A stretch of 64,000 nt of DNA from CBDUEF01 sp018063485 (lineage in GTDB: Bacteria; Pseudomonadota; Alphaproteobacteria; Rhodobacterales; Rhodobacteraceae). Made by a program: the position numbers and the translations under genes. The stretch spans positions 1 through 64,000 of the forward strand of contig JBAOID010000025.1 of assembly GCA_037045435.1 (NCBI GenBank), given 5' to 3'. The notes under the pieces were generated by a model. The model saw only the letters and a list, made by a program, of their open reading frames with translations, made no database searches and was not told the DNA's origin. This document shows positions 26,079 through 35,358 of the stretch, piece by piece (position 1 is the first letter of the stretch; each line of letters begins with the position of its first letter).

Positions 26079-27272
26079 ATGATCCGCCCTCTCAATCCCG
26101 CCATGGCAGCTACTTTCACCCCACCGGTGATGGAGGCCCGCCGCTGGCTGGATGGTGTCACCTTCCCCGCCAATCGCCCCCTCATCAATGTCAGCCAGGC
26201 CGCTCCGGTCGACAGCCCGCCGCTGGGCCTGCGTCAGGCGCTGGCGGATGCCGCGCTGAACAATCCCGATGCGCATCTTTACGGCCCGGTTCTGGGCCTG
26301 CCCGCCCTGCGCGCCGAAATCGCCAGACAGTGGTCGCAAAACTATGGCGGCACCGTGCGCGCCGATCAAACCGCGATCACCCAGGGCTGCAATCAGGCCT
26401 TTGCCGCCGCTGTGGCCACTCTGGCAGGAGCCGGGGATGAGGTAATCCTGCCAACCCCATGGTATTTCAACCATAAAATGTGGTTAGATATGCAGGGAAT
26501 CACTTGTGTGCCGCTGCAAGCGGACCCCGGCCTGATCCCGCGCGCCACGGACGCCGCCGCCGCCATCACGCCAAAAACCCGCGCCATCGTGCTGGTCTCG
26601 CCCAATAATCCCGGCGGCGTCGAATACCCTGCCCAAACCCTTGCGGCTTTCCGCGATCTGGCCCGCTCCCATCGGATCGCCCTGATCGTCGATGAAACCT
26701 ACCGCGATTTTGACAGCCGCCATTCGGCGCTGACCGGCGGTCGCCCGCATGAGCTGTTCACCGATCCCGACTGGGACGACACGCTGATCCAGCTTTATTC
26801 CTTCTCCAAAGCCTATCGCCTCACCGGTCACCGCGTCGGAGCCATTGTGGCCTCGACGGCCCGTCTGGCCGAGGTGGAAAAATTTCTTGATACCGTCGCC
26901 ATCTGCCCCGGCCAACTGGGCCAGATCGCTGCCCTTTGGGGGATGCAGAACCTTACACATTGGGTCGCGGGTGAGCGCGACGAAATCCTTGCCCGCAAAT
27001 CCGCGATGGTTGCGGGCTTCTCTGCCCTGCCCGCTTGGAAACTTTTGGGCTGCGGTGCCTATTTCGCCTATGTCCAGCATCCGTTTCATATGTCGTCAGA
27101 CCAGCTTTGCAAACGCCTCGTCACGGATGCCTCGCTTCTCATGCTTCCCGGCACGATGTTTCGGCCCCAAGATGATCTTGCAAGGGCAGGTGAATTGCGC
27201 ATCGCCTTTGCCAATGTCGATACCGCAGGGATTGGAGAAATGTTCAGCCGCCTTGCTGCCTTCCGCCCTTAA
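26079..27272 (+). CDS. Class I/II PLP-dependent aminotransferase
   Basis: I chose ATG 26079 (MIRPLNPAMAATFTPPVMEA), 397 residues. The fold type I pattern is clear: LYGPVLGLPALRAEIARQWS, AITQGCNQAFAAAVATLAGA, VILPTPWYFNHKMWLDMQGI, IVLVSPNNPGGVEYPAQTLA, LIVDETYRDF, and YSFSKAYRLTGHRVGAIVAS with the PLP lysine. The conserved C-terminal Arg is in GELRIAFANV. The amino donor and acceptor cannot be told from sequence; relatives are annotated aspartate/tyrosine/aromatic aminotransferases. It precedes ppiD and trpE on the same strand. Confidence 0.88.
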   Translation: MIRPLNPAMAATFTPPVMEARRWLDGVTFPANRPLINVSQAAPVDSPPLGLRQALADAALNNPDAHLYGPVLGLPALRAEIARQWSQNYGGTVRADQTAITQGCNQAFAAAVATLAGAGDEVILPTPWYFNHKMWLDMQGITCVPLQADPGLIPRATDAAAAITPKTRAIVLVSPNNPGGVEYPAQTLAAFRDLARSHRIALIVDETYRDFDSRHSALTGGRPHELFTDPDWDDTLIQLYSFSKAYRLTGHRVGAIVASTARLAEVEKFLDTVAICPGQLGQIAALWGMQNLTHWVAGERDEILARKSAMVAGFSALPAWKLLGCGAYFAYVQHPFHMSSDQLCKRLVTDASLLMLPGTMFRPQDDLARAGELRIAFANVDTAGIGEMFSRLAAFRP

Positions 27273-27338
27273 GCCCATCTTGCCCCGTCAGCCGCAACCG
27301 CATAGACAGGCGGGCAAACCATCCAAGGACCGACCCCC

Positions 27339-29207
27339 ATGGCAAAACCCCCCGAGACCGACGCCCCGAAGAAAAAACGCGGGCCCTCAGTGCTGGCTTG
27401 GGTGTTGATGGCGATGATCATCGGCGGCTTGGGTGGCTTTGGCGTCACCAATTTTGGCGGCGGCACCCAAAGTATCGGCACGGTCGGCACCCGCGAGATT
27501 GACGCCAATGATTACGCACGCGCGCTGAAACAGGAAATCAACGCCTTTTCCGCCCAGATCGGCCAACCGATCGGCTTGCCACAGGCACAGGCCCTGGGCC
27601 TTGACCGTCAGGTCTTGCAACAGGTGATCACCCGTGCCGCGATTGACAATGAAAATGAGCGTATCGGCATTTCGGTCGGCGATGCGGTTGTGGCCGACCA
27701 GATCGCCGGGATGAACGCATTTCACTCCACTGCTGGCAGCTTTGACCGCGAAACCTATCGTCAAGCCCTTCAACGCAACAACATGACGGAATCCATCTTT
27801 GAGGCTGGCCTGCGTTCGGACCTGTCTCGCACCATCTTGCAAGGCGCGGTGGTTGGCGGCTTTGTCGCCCCCAAGGCGCTGGTCGATACACTTTACGCCT
27901 ATGATGGCGAGCGGCGCGGCTATTCGCTTTTGCGCCTGCGTGAGGCTGATCTGCCAGCACCGCTGCCCGCCCCTTTCGACGCCGATCTGAAAACCTCTTA
28001 CGATACCAATATCGCGGCCTTCACTCGCCCCGAAGCCAAGCGCATCACCTATGCCGAGGTGTTGCCTGACGATCTGGCACAGACCATGCCGATTGACGAC
28101 AAGGCTCTGCAAGATGCCTATAATTCCCGCCTGTCCGAGTTCCAGATCCCCGAAAAACGGCTGGTGGAACGCTTGGTCTTTGGCACCGAGGCCGAGGCCA
28201 CTGCCGCCAAAGCCCGGCTGGACGCAGGCGAAACCTTTGAGGCCTTGGTGGCCGAGCGAAAATTGGCGCTTGATGATGTTGACCTTGGCGATGTGTCGAA
28301 ATCTGATCTGGGTGCTGCCGGCGATGCGGTGTTTGCCCTTGCCTCGCCCGGCGTGGTTGGCCCTTTCATGTCCGATCTTGGCCCGGCGCTGTTTCGGATG
28401 AACGCAATTCTTGCCGCCCAGAACACCACTTTCGAAGCGGCCAAACCTGCCCTTTTGATCGAATTGCAAACCGACGCCGCCCGCCGCGCCATCGGCGACA
28501 AGGTCAATGCGGTGGATGATGCACTGGCCGGCGGCGGCACCATCGAGGATGTGGCCAAAGAACAGGGCCTGAAAATCGCCACCACCGATTATGCCTCGGG
28601 CGCCGATGACAATGATCCGATCGCCGCCTATCCCGCCTTTCGCAAAGCCGCCGACAAAATGGCCGAGGGCGATTATGCCGAGGCCGTCTTGCTTGATGAC
28701 GGTGGCCTTGTGGTCTTGCGGGTCGACAGCACCATTCCCGCCACCGCGCGCCCGATTGAGGCGGTACATGACAAACTGGTCGAGGCATGGACCGCCGCCG
28801 CGCTCGCCAAGGCCTTGGGCGACCATGCCGCAATCGTGAAAGCCGCCGTCGAAGGCGGCGCGTCGCTTGGCGCTTATGGCATCGTTTCCGTGGCCACCGA
28901 CGCGGATCGGCGCAGCTTTGTCGAAGGCGCGCCGCCCAGCCTGATGCAGGCAGTTTTCGCTATGAAACCAGGCGATTTGCAGGTGATCGAGGGACCGGGC
29001 TTCACCGCCCTGTTGCGGCTTGATACCATCACCGCCGCCCCGGTTGATGGCGACGCCGCCAAGGCCGAACGCGAAACGCTGGCAACTGGCGCGCAACAGG
29101 CCATCGCATCCGACGCTTTCACGCTTTATTCCAATGCCCTGACGTCTGAGGCTGGAATTACGCTTGATCAAGCCGTGATCAATGCCGTTCACGCGCAATT
29201 CCGGTGA
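27339..29207 (+). CDS. PpiD/SurA-like peptidyl-prolyl cis-trans isomerase, membrane anchored
   Basis: The 622-residue protein has a cytoplasmic Lys/Arg-rich tail (DAPKKKRGPSVLA), one membrane helix (VLMAMIIGGLGGFGVTNFGG), and a long periplasmic part. SurA_N-like sequence spans residues about 45-170 (IDNENERIGISVGDAVVADQ; NNMTESIFEAGLRSDLSRTI). A degenerate parvulin domain lies at about 264-365 (KRLVERLVFGTEAEATAAKA; KSDLGAAGDAVFALASPGVV). The remainder is SurA-like. PpiD helps outer-membrane and periplasmic proteins fold near the Sec exit. It ends 7 bp before trpE. Confidence 0.85.
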   Translation: MAKPPETDAPKKKRGPSVLAWVLMAMIIGGLGGFGVTNFGGGTQSIGTVGTREIDANDYARALKQEINAFSAQIGQPIGLPQAQALGLDRQVLQQVITRAAIDNENERIGISVGDAVVADQIAGMNAFHSTAGSFDRETYRQALQRNNMTESIFEAGLRSDLSRTILQGAVVGGFVAPKALVDTLYAYDGERRGYSLLRLREADLPAPLPAPFDADLKTSYDTNIAAFTRPEAKRITYAEVLPDDLAQTMPIDDKALQDAYNSRLSEFQIPEKRLVERLVFGTEAEATAAKARLDAGETFEALVAERKLALDDVDLGDVSKSDLGAAGDAVFALASPGVVGPFMSDLGPALFRMNAILAAQNTTFEAAKPALLIELQTDAARRAIGDKVNAVDDALAGGGTIEDVAKEQGLKIATTDYASGADDNDPIAAYPAFRKAADKMAEGDYAEAVLLDDGGLVVLRVDSTIPATARPIEAVHDKLVEAWTAAALAKALGDHAAIVKAAVEGGASLGAYGIVSVATDADRRSFVEGAPPSLMQAVFAMKPGDLQVIEGPGFTALLRLDTITAAPVDGDAAKAERETLATGAQQAIASDAFTLYSNALTSEAGITLDQAVINAVHAQFR

Positions 29208-29214
29208 GTTTGCG

Positions 29215-30726
29215 ATGAAACTCGAACCCTCTTTCGAGACATTTGAAACAGCGTGGAACCGCGGCGAAAACCAACTGGTTTACGCCCGCCTGGCCGCCGA
29301 TCTCGACACACCCGTATCGCTCATGCTGAAACTGGGTGAAGCCCGCACTGATACATTCATGCTGGAATCGGTCACCGGTGGAGAGGTGCGCGGGCGCTAT
29401 TCGATCGTCGGCATGAAGCCCGACCTGATCTGGCGCTGCCAGGGCCCGAGGGCTGAAATCAACCGCGAGGCCCGCTTTGATCCGCAGGCCTTCGTGCCCC
29501 AATCCAAAGCCCCGCTTGACAGCCTGCGCACCCTGCTGGCCGAATGCCGCATCATCATGCCCGAGGGCTTGCCACCGGTAGCCGCAGGCCTCTTTGGCTA
29601 TCTTGGCTATGACATGATCCGCTTGGTCGAGCATCTGCCCAACGTCAACCCCGATCCCATCGGCCTGCCCGATGCTGTGCTGCTGCGCCCTTCGGTGGTG
29701 GCGGTGCTCGACGGCGTGAAGGGCGAAGTCACCATCGTCGCCCCCGCCTGGGCCGCCTCGGGCCTTTCGGCGCGCGCCGCCTATGCCCAGGCCGCCGAGC
29801 GGGTGATGGACAGCCTTCGCGACCTTGACCGCGCCGCTCCCCTGCCCCGCGATCTGGGCGAGGCTGCCCCGGTGGGCGAGGCCTGCTCCAATTTCACCCA
29901 TGACGGCTATAAGGCTGCCGTGGAAAAAGCCAAGGACTACATCCGCGCCGGCGACATTTTCCAAGTGGTGCCAAGCCAACGCTGGGCGCAACGGTTCGAG
30001 TTGCCCCCCTTTGCCTTTTACCGCAGCTTGCGCCGCACCAACCCTTCACCCTTCATGTTCTTCTTCAACTTCGGCGGCTTTCAAGTCGTCGGCGCCAGCC
30101 CCGAGATCCTTGTCCGCCTGCGCGACGGCGAGGTCACCGTCCGCCCCATCGCCGGCACCCGCAAACGCGGGACCACGCCCGAGGATGACAAGGCGCAGGA
30201 ACTTGATCTATTGGCCGACAAGAAAGAACTCGCCGAACATCTGATGCTGCTCGACCTTGGCCGCAACGACGTGGGCCGCGTGGCCAAGATCGGCACCGTG
30301 AAACTCACCGAGCAATTCATCATCGAGCGTTACAGCCACGTCATGCACATCGTCTCAAACGTGGTGGGTCAGATTTCGCGATGGCGAAGACGCGCTGTCG
30401 GCGCTGCTTGCAGGCCTGCCCGCTGGCACGGTTTCCGGCGCGCCCAAGGTGCGCGCGATGGAGATCATCGACGAGTTGGAACCCGAAAAGCGCGGCGCTT
30501 TACGGCGGCGGCGTCGGCTATTTCGCCGCCAATGGCGAGATGGATTTCTGCATCGCCCTGCGCACCTGCCGTTCTGAAGGACGAAACCCTGTATATTCAG
30601 GCCGGTGGCGGCGTCGTCTATGATAGCGACCCCGAATCCGAGTTTCAGGAAACCGTCAACAAATCCCGCGCCCTGCGCCGTGCGGCGGAAGACGCAGGGA
30701 TTTTCGCCCGTCGCGGCAACACCTGA
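29215..30726 (+). CDS. trpE: Anthranilate synthase component I, three single-base insertions
   Basis: TrpE makes anthranilate from chorismate with ammonia supplied by TrpG. I chose ATG 29215 (MKLEPSFETFETAWNRGENQ). The Trp-binding LESVTGGEVRGRYSIVG and the chorismate-binding IRAGDIFQVVPSQRW, SPEILVRLRDGEVTVRPIAG, and TRKRGTTPEDDKAQELDLLA are intact. From about 30375 to 30567 the residues are wrong (QISRWRRRAVGAACRPARWH). Extra bases near 30375, 30495 and 30567 explain this; restoring them gives the expected QIRDGEDALSALLAGLPAGT and SGAPKVRAMEIIDELEPEKR. The three shifts add up to one codon, so the end (GGGVVYDSDPESEFQETVNK) is again in frame. Sequencing error is likely. Confidence 0.93.
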   Translation: MKLEPSFETFETAWNRGENQLVYARLAADLDTPVSLMLKLGEARTDTFMLESVTGGEVRGRYSIVGMKPDLIWRCQGPRAEINREARFDPQAFVPQSKAPLDSLRTLLAECRIIMPEGLPPVAAGLFGYLGYDMIRLVEHLPNVNPDPIGLPDAVLLRPSVVAVLDGVKGEVTIVAPAWAASGLSARAAYAQAAERVMDSLRDLDRAAPLPRDLGEAAPVGEACSNFTHDGYKAAVEKAKDYIRAGDIFQVVPSQRWAQRFELPPFAFYRSLRRTNPSPFMFFFNFGGFQVVGASPEILVRLRDGEVTVRPIAGTRKRGTTPEDDKAQELDLLADKKELAEHLMLLDLGRNDVGRVAKIGTVKLTEQFIIERYSHVMHIVSNVVGQISRWRRRAVGAACRPARWHGFRRAQGARDGDHRRVGTRKARRFTAAASAISPPMARWISASPCAPAVLKDETLYIQAGGGVVYDSDPESEFQETVNKSRALRRAAEDAGIFARRGNT

Positions 30727-30727
30727 T

Positions 30728-32308
30728 CTATTTCGTCTGCATCACCGCCGAGGCGGGCGCCATTGAAACCGAGGCCGCGCGCCCTTCGACCGTCCACTCC
30801 AACAGGGCCGTTATGGTTTCGGGCCGCGTATGGCCCACCACCACAACCTGACCCTCCTGCGCCGCCTTGAACGCCGCCCGATCCAGATAGCGCCGGATCA
30901 CAGGTGCCTCTTCACTGCCGCCGTCGATCAGCCGAAACACCTTGGCTGCGGGCAGATCCTCGCGCCGCGCTTCCTGATCGGCGGCATTCAGCCCCCGGTC
31001 ATAGGTCAACATCCCGCGCCCCTGCGCCTTGAGGATACTGACCACCTGCGCAGACAGCGCGCGATTGTCCTGAAACCCGCCAGAGTCCAGATCAAGCAAC
31101 CCAACCGACTCGGGCAAGGCAGCGGAAATGGCTTGCAGGCTTTGTTCCAGATCGCCGGGTGTCGCCCCCTCGGGGATGCCTTTCGCCAAGATCAGCACCT
31201 CCTGACCGGCCGCGCGGTAGATCTGCTCTGCCTCGGTGGCATTTGCGGCCAATGGATCAACCGCAAAAGTCACCGCAAAGGGCAGCGCGGCCAGCTTAGC
31301 ACGGTCCAGATCCTTGGACCCGTCATCAATTAACACCACGGCAAAGCGTGGCTTATCGCCTTGGGCAATATAGCTGCGCGCGTAGCGTTTCAGGCGTGTC
31401 AGATCTTCGGAAACGTCCGGAACCTGATCAACCGCTGGCGCATCCGCCTGTCCGATATGGGGCAAGCGGCCTTCACTGGTGGCCGAAGGCAGGCCGGTAT
31501 CGGGCGCAATCACCGCAGGCTCGGTTACCTCGGTCATTTCCGGCACGACAGGCTCGATCTTTGCTGTCTCGGGCACGGGTTGCGCCTCAGGGGCGATCTC
31601 AACCTGCGGCAAGGCAGCCGGGTCTTGTACCGTCGCGGCGCCGATCTGCGGCATAGGCGCGGGTGTCACTTCTGCCGGGCCGGGGGGAGCCTCGGGGGCC
31701 GGGCCGGGTTGCAACAGGACTTCTTTCACTTCCGGCACTGGTGGCAGTGGCAATTGCACAACTGCCGGGGGCGCATCAGACGCCGAAGGCGAAACATCCA
31801 GACCCGGAGGAACCACAGATCCAACCGGGGCCATATCCGCTGTTACCTGCGGGGATGTGACACTCCCGGTTGCCATAGCTGCGGCTTCGGGCGCATCGGC
31901 CAGAACCTGAGGCGGCGATTCGGCTTCCGGTTGGGGTGCCGCTTCGGCAACCGGAGCCACATCTGGCACGGGTGCAGGTTGCGGCAGAGCCTCGATCACG
32001 ACAGGTGCAACCCCGGTCAGATCCGTGGGGCCAGTGCCAGTTGCCGCAGGCATGACCGCCGCAGGATCCCCTTGTACAGGCGCCTCGGTCTGTGCCGCAA
32101 CAACGGGAGCCGTGACGGTGGCGACCGGAACGGCTGGTTCGGGTTGCACTGCGGCCAGAGTATCGGAGGGGACAATGACAGCCGTTGGCGTTTGAAGCGG
32201 GGCGTCCCCACCTCCGCCGGGCAGTGGCGCAACTTCAGAGATGATCGCAAGACCCAGGCCTGCAACCACAGTCCCCCAGGCCACTCCCGCCATAAAATTT
32301 CGGATCAC
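30728..32308 (-). CDS. Divergent polysaccharide deacetylase (YibQ-like) with a long Pro/Ala-rich linker
   Basis: I chose GTG 32308 (VIRNFMAGVAWGTVVAGLGL), 526 residues, because the first helix starts there and it leaves room for the trpG promoter; a longer frame from 32443 would overlap trpG. One N-terminal membrane anchor is followed by about 270 residues of low-complexity Pro/Ala/Val/Glu sequence. The DUF610/YibQ domain follows: FAVVLIDDGSKDLDRAKLAA, LPFAVTFAVDPLAANATEAE, VLILAKGIPEGATPGDLEQS, GLLDLDSGGFQDNRALSAQV, VVVVGHTRPETITALLEW. The family resembles NodB-type deacetylases but its activity is unproven. It sits between trpE and trpG on the opposite strand, tail to tail with trpE (1-bp gap). 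Confidence 0.82.
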   Translation of the reverse strand: MIRNFMAGVAWGTVVAGLGLAIISEVAPLPGGGGDAPLQTPTAVIVPSDTLAAVQPEPAVPVATVTAPVVAAQTEAPVQGDPAAVMPAATGTGPTDLTGVAPVVIEALPQPAPVPDVAPVAEAAPQPEAESPPQVLADAPEAAAMATGSVTSPQVTADMAPVGSVVPPGLDVSPSASDAPPAVVQLPLPPVPEVKEVLLQPGPAPEAPPGPAEVTPAPMPQIGAATVQDPAALPQVEIAPEAQPVPETAKIEPVVPEMTEVTEPAVIAPDTGLPSATSEGRLPHIGQADAPAVDQVPDVSEDLTRLKRYARSYIAQGDKPRFAVVLIDDGSKDLDRAKLAALPFAVTFAVDPLAANATEAEQIYRAAGQEVLILAKGIPEGATPGDLEQSLQAISAALPESVGLLDLDSGGFQDNRALSAQVVSILKAQGRGMLTYDRGLNAADQEARREDLPAAKVFRLIDGGSEEAPVIRRYLDRAAFKAAQEGQVVVVGHTRPETITALLEWTVEGRAASVSMAPASAVMQTK

Positions 32309-32423
32309 TCCGCGCCTCCGCCCAATATATGCGTCACTTGCCCTTGACGCCCCCTGCCTGCTCTGACCATCTATAACCCGATGCGCCTGACGCTTCATCC
32401 CCTTTCCTGTCGGACCTTGCAAG

Positions 32424-33011
32424 ATGCTGCTTCTGATCGACAACTATGACAGCTTTACCTACAATCTCGTGCATTATCTGGGCGAGCTTGGTGCCGAGGT
32501 GAAAGTGGCGCGCAATGATGCGCTGACGGTGCAGGACGCACTGGCCCTGCGCCCGGAACTGATCGTGCTGTCGCCCGGCCCCTGCGACCCGGCGGCGGCA
32601 GGCATCTGTATTCCCTTGACCCGTGCTGCGGCTGCCGCAGATGTGCCGCTTTTGGGCGTTTGTCTGGGGCATCAAGCCATTGGCGAGGCCTTCGGCGGCA
32701 AGGTGGTCCGTTGCCATGAAATCGTGCATGGCAAAATGGGCATGATGCACCATAGAAACAGCGGCATTTTCAATGGCTTGCCCTCGCCCTTTGCCGCAAC
32801 CCGCTATCACAGTCTGGTGGTGGAACGCGAAAGCCTGCCCGATTGCCTTGAGGTCACCTCCTGGCTCGAAGATGGCACCATCATGGGGCTGCGCCACCGC
32901 GAAAAGCTGATCGAGGGTGTGCAGTTCCATCCCGAATCCATCGCCTCGGAACATGGCCACCAATTGCTGAAAAACTTTCTCGATGCCGCCCGCGCCAAGG
33001 TTCCCGCATGA
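32424..33011 (+). CDS. trpG: Anthranilate synthase component II (glutamine amidotransferase)
   Basis: The 195-residue class I amidotransferase starts MLLLIDNYDSFTYNLVHYLG. The catalytic triad is visible: LLGVCLGHQAIGEAFGG (Cys) and QFHPESIASEHG (His, Glu). It releases ammonia from glutamine for TrpE. It overlaps trpD by 4 bp and starts the trpGDC-moaC-moeA run; trpE is about 1.7 kb upstream. Confidence 0.95.
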   Translation: MLLLIDNYDSFTYNLVHYLGELGAEVKVARNDALTVQDALALRPELIVLSPGPCDPAAAGICIPLTRAAAAADVPLLGVCLGHQAIGEAFGGKVVRCHEIVHGKMGMMHHRNSGIFNGLPSPFAATRYHSLVVERESLPDCLEVTSWLEDGTIMGLRHREKLIEGVQFHPESIASEHGHQLLKNFLDAARAKVPA

Positions 33012-34021
33012 GCGATATCCTGCGCCCTCTGATCGGCATCGCCGCGACCCGCCCGCTGACCCGAGCCGAGGCCGAAACCGCGTTTTCCGCGCTTTTCAAC
33101 GGTGAAGGCACCCCTGCCCAAATGGGCGGGTTCCTGATGACCCTGCGCACGCGCGGAGAGACGGTCGATGAATATGCCGCCGCTGCAAGCGTCATGCGCG
33201 CCAAATGCAACCCAGTGCGCGCTCCCAAAGGTGCCATGGACATCGTTGGCACCGGTGGAGACGCCAAGGGCACGCTCAACATCTCCACCGCCACCGCCTT
33301 TGTCGTGGCAGGCTGCGGTGTGCCGGTGGCCAAACACGGCAACCGCAATCTTTCTTCGAAATCAGGGGCTTCGGACGCCCTTACCGAGCTTGGGCTGAAT
33401 GTCATGGTCGGCGCCGAAGTCGTAGAGAAATGCCTGTCTCAGGCCGGGATCGGTTTCATGATGGCCCCCATGCACCACCCTGCCACCCGCCACGTCATGC
33501 CGGTGCGGATGGAGCTTGGCACCCGCACCATCTTCAATATCCTTGGGCCTCTGACCAACCCCGCCGGGGTAAAACGCCAGCTCACCGGCGCGTTTTCCGC
33601 CGATCTGATCCGCCCGATGGCCGAAACCCTGCGCGCACTCGGATCTGAGAAGGCGTGGCTGGTGCACGGCGGCGACGGTACCGATGAAATATCCATCGCC
33701 GCCCCCACTGCTGTGGCGGCATTGGAAAAGGGCCAGATCCGCGAATTCACCGTGCACCCCGAGGATGCAGGCCTGCCGGTGCATCCTTTTGAGGCGATCA
33801 TGGGCGGCACCCCGGCCGAAAACGCCACCGCCTTTCGCGCGCTGCTTGATGGTGCCGCCAGCGCCTACCGCGATGCGGTGTTGCTCAACAGCGCAGCGGC
33901 TCTGATGGTGGCAGATATGGTCGCCACCTTGAAAGAGGGGGTGGAACATGCCCGCACCTCGATAGATTCTGGTGCGGCAAAAGCACGCGTTGCCGCCCTG
34001 GTCCGCATTACCAACGCCTGA
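33008..34021 (+). CDS. trpD: Anthranilate phosphoribosyltransferase
   Basis: The 337-residue enzyme attaches phosphoribose from PRPP to anthranilate. Key blocks: NGEGTPAQMGGFLMTLRTRG; MDIVGTGGDAKGTLNISTAT (PRPP-binding GTGGD); VAKHGNRNLSSKSGASDALT; MMAPMHHPATRHVMPVRMEL; GPLTNPAGVKRQLTGAF; HGGDGTDEIS. Length and order are normal. It overlaps trpG (ATGAGC) and precedes trpC by 50 bp. Confidence 0.96.
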   Translation: MSDILRPLIGIAATRPLTRAEAETAFSALFNGEGTPAQMGGFLMTLRTRGETVDEYAAAASVMRAKCNPVRAPKGAMDIVGTGGDAKGTLNISTATAFVVAGCGVPVAKHGNRNLSSKSGASDALTELGLNVMVGAEVVEKCLSQAGIGFMMAPMHHPATRHVMPVRMELGTRTIFNILGPLTNPAGVKRQLTGAFSADLIRPMAETLRALGSEKAWLVHGGDGTDEISIAAPTAVAALEKGQIREFTVHPEDAGLPVHPFEAIMGGTPAENATAFRALLDGAASAYRDAVLLNSAAALMVADMVATLKEGVEHARTSIDSGAAKARVAALVRITNA

Positions 34022-34071
34022 ACGGGCGGCCCGCCCTTTCCTTCCCCCTCTATCTTGGCTAGGTCTATGAC

Positions 34072-34885
34072 ATGAGCACCATTCTGGACCGGATCAAAAC
34101 CTATAAACTCGAAGAAATCGCGGCCCGCAAAGCCGCAATGCCTTTGGGCGAACTCCAAGATCGCGCCCGCGCTGCCGCCACCCCACGCGGCTTTGCCCGT
34201 GCCCTGGCCGATGCAGCGGCCAATGGCTATGGCTTGATTGCCGAAATCAAGAAAGCCAGCCCGTCCAAAGGCCTGATCCGCGCCGATTTCGACGTACCCG
34301 CCCTCGCCCGCGCCTATGAGGCCGGGCGGTGCGACCTGCCTGTCGGTGCTGACCGATGGGCCTTCCTTTCAGGGCGCCGATGAGTTTCTGACCGCAGCGC
34401 ATGCCGCAGTAAAGCTGCCCTGCCTGCGCAAGGATTTCCTCTTTGACCCTTATCAGGTGGCGGAAGCCCGCGCCCTGAACGCCGATTGCATCCTGATCAT
34501 CATGGCCGCTCTTTCCGATGATCAGGCCATCGAGCTGGAATCAGCGGCCTCCGATTTCGGCATGGATGCCCTGATTGAAGTGCATGACCGCGAAGAACTT
34601 GAGCGCGCGGCAAAACTGAAATCGCGCCTGATCGGTATCAACAACCGAAATCTGCATACCTTTGAACTCACGCTCGATACTACCCGCGATCTTGCCCGGC
34701 GTGTGCCTGAAGACCGCCTGATCGTGTCGGAAAGCGGCTTTTTCACCCCGCAAGACCTTGCCGATGTCGCAGCCTACGGTGCGCGCTGTTTCCTGATCGG
34801 CGAAAGCCTGATGCGACAGGCAGATGTCACCGCCGCCACCCGCGCGATCCTCGCCAAACCGCTCACCTCCGAGCGCGGCGCATGA
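34072..34885 (+). CDS. trpC: Indole-3-glycerol phosphate synthase, one frameshift
   Basis: TrpC closes the indole ring. The first frame gives MSTILDRIKTYKLEEIAARK, then YGLIAEIKKASPSKGLIRAD (catalytic Lys) up to ARAYEAG. An extra G near 34325 shifts to the second frame: ATCLSVLTDGPSFQGADEFL, LPCLRKDFLFDPYQVAEARA, LIEVHDREELERAAKLKSRL, IGINNRNLHTFELTLDTTRD, IVSESGFFTPQDLADVAAYG. Removing that base gives 270 residues, the normal length. The end overlaps moaC by 4 bp (ATGA). Confidence 0.94.
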
Positions 34886-35358
34886 GCGGGCTTTCCCATT
34901 TCGACGACCAGGGGCAGGCCCATATGGTCGATGTCTCGGCCAAGCCGGTGACAGCGCGCATCGCCACCGCCACCGGTTCCGTGCGGATGAGCGCCGAAAC
35001 CCTTGCTCTGATCACCGAAGGCCGCGCCAAAAAGGGCGATGTCTTGGGCATTGCCCGGCTTGCGGGCATCATGGCCGCCAAGAAAACCGCCGATCTGATC
35101 CCGCTCTGCCACCCCTTGCCCATCACCAAAGTGTCGCTTGATCTGGTGCCAGACCCGGCCCTTCCCGGCGTGATCGTAACGGCCACCGTCAAGACCGGCG
35201 GGCAAACCGGGGTTGAGATGGAGGCGCTTACCGCCGTCTCGGTCGCCTGCCTGACCATCTATGACATGGTCAAGGCGGTCGAGAAATCCATGGTGATCTC
35301 CGATATCCGCTTATTGCTGAAAGATGGCGGAAAATCAGGGCTATACGAGGCGAAGTGA
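34882..35358 (+). CDS. moaC: Cyclic pyranopterin monophosphate synthase
   Basis: The 158-residue MoaC acts in the first step of molybdenum cofactor synthesis together with MoaA. Signature blocks: SHFDDQGQAHMVDVSAKPVT, ATGSVRMSAETLALI, KKTADLIPLCHPLPITKVSL (active-site His), and VEMEALTAVSVACLTIYDMV-KAVEKSMVI with the catalytic Lys. It is coupled to trpC upstream and overlaps moeA downstream, an arrangement common in Rhodobacterales. Confidence 0.96.
   Translation: MSGLSHFDDQGQAHMVDVSAKPVTARIATATGSVRMSAETLALITEGRAKKGDVLGIARLAGIMAAKKTADLIPLCHPLPITKVSLDLVPDPALPGVIVTATVKTGGQTGVEMEALTAVSVACLTIYDMVKAVEKSMVISDIRLLLKDGGKSGLYEAK

Noticed and set aside
27387..29198. Minus-strand ORF of 603 codons opposite ppiD.
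   Set aside because: Length comes from high-GC codon bias. The plus strand encodes a clear PpiD-like protein with helix and parvulin domains; the minus product is low-complexity Gly/His/Gln sequence.
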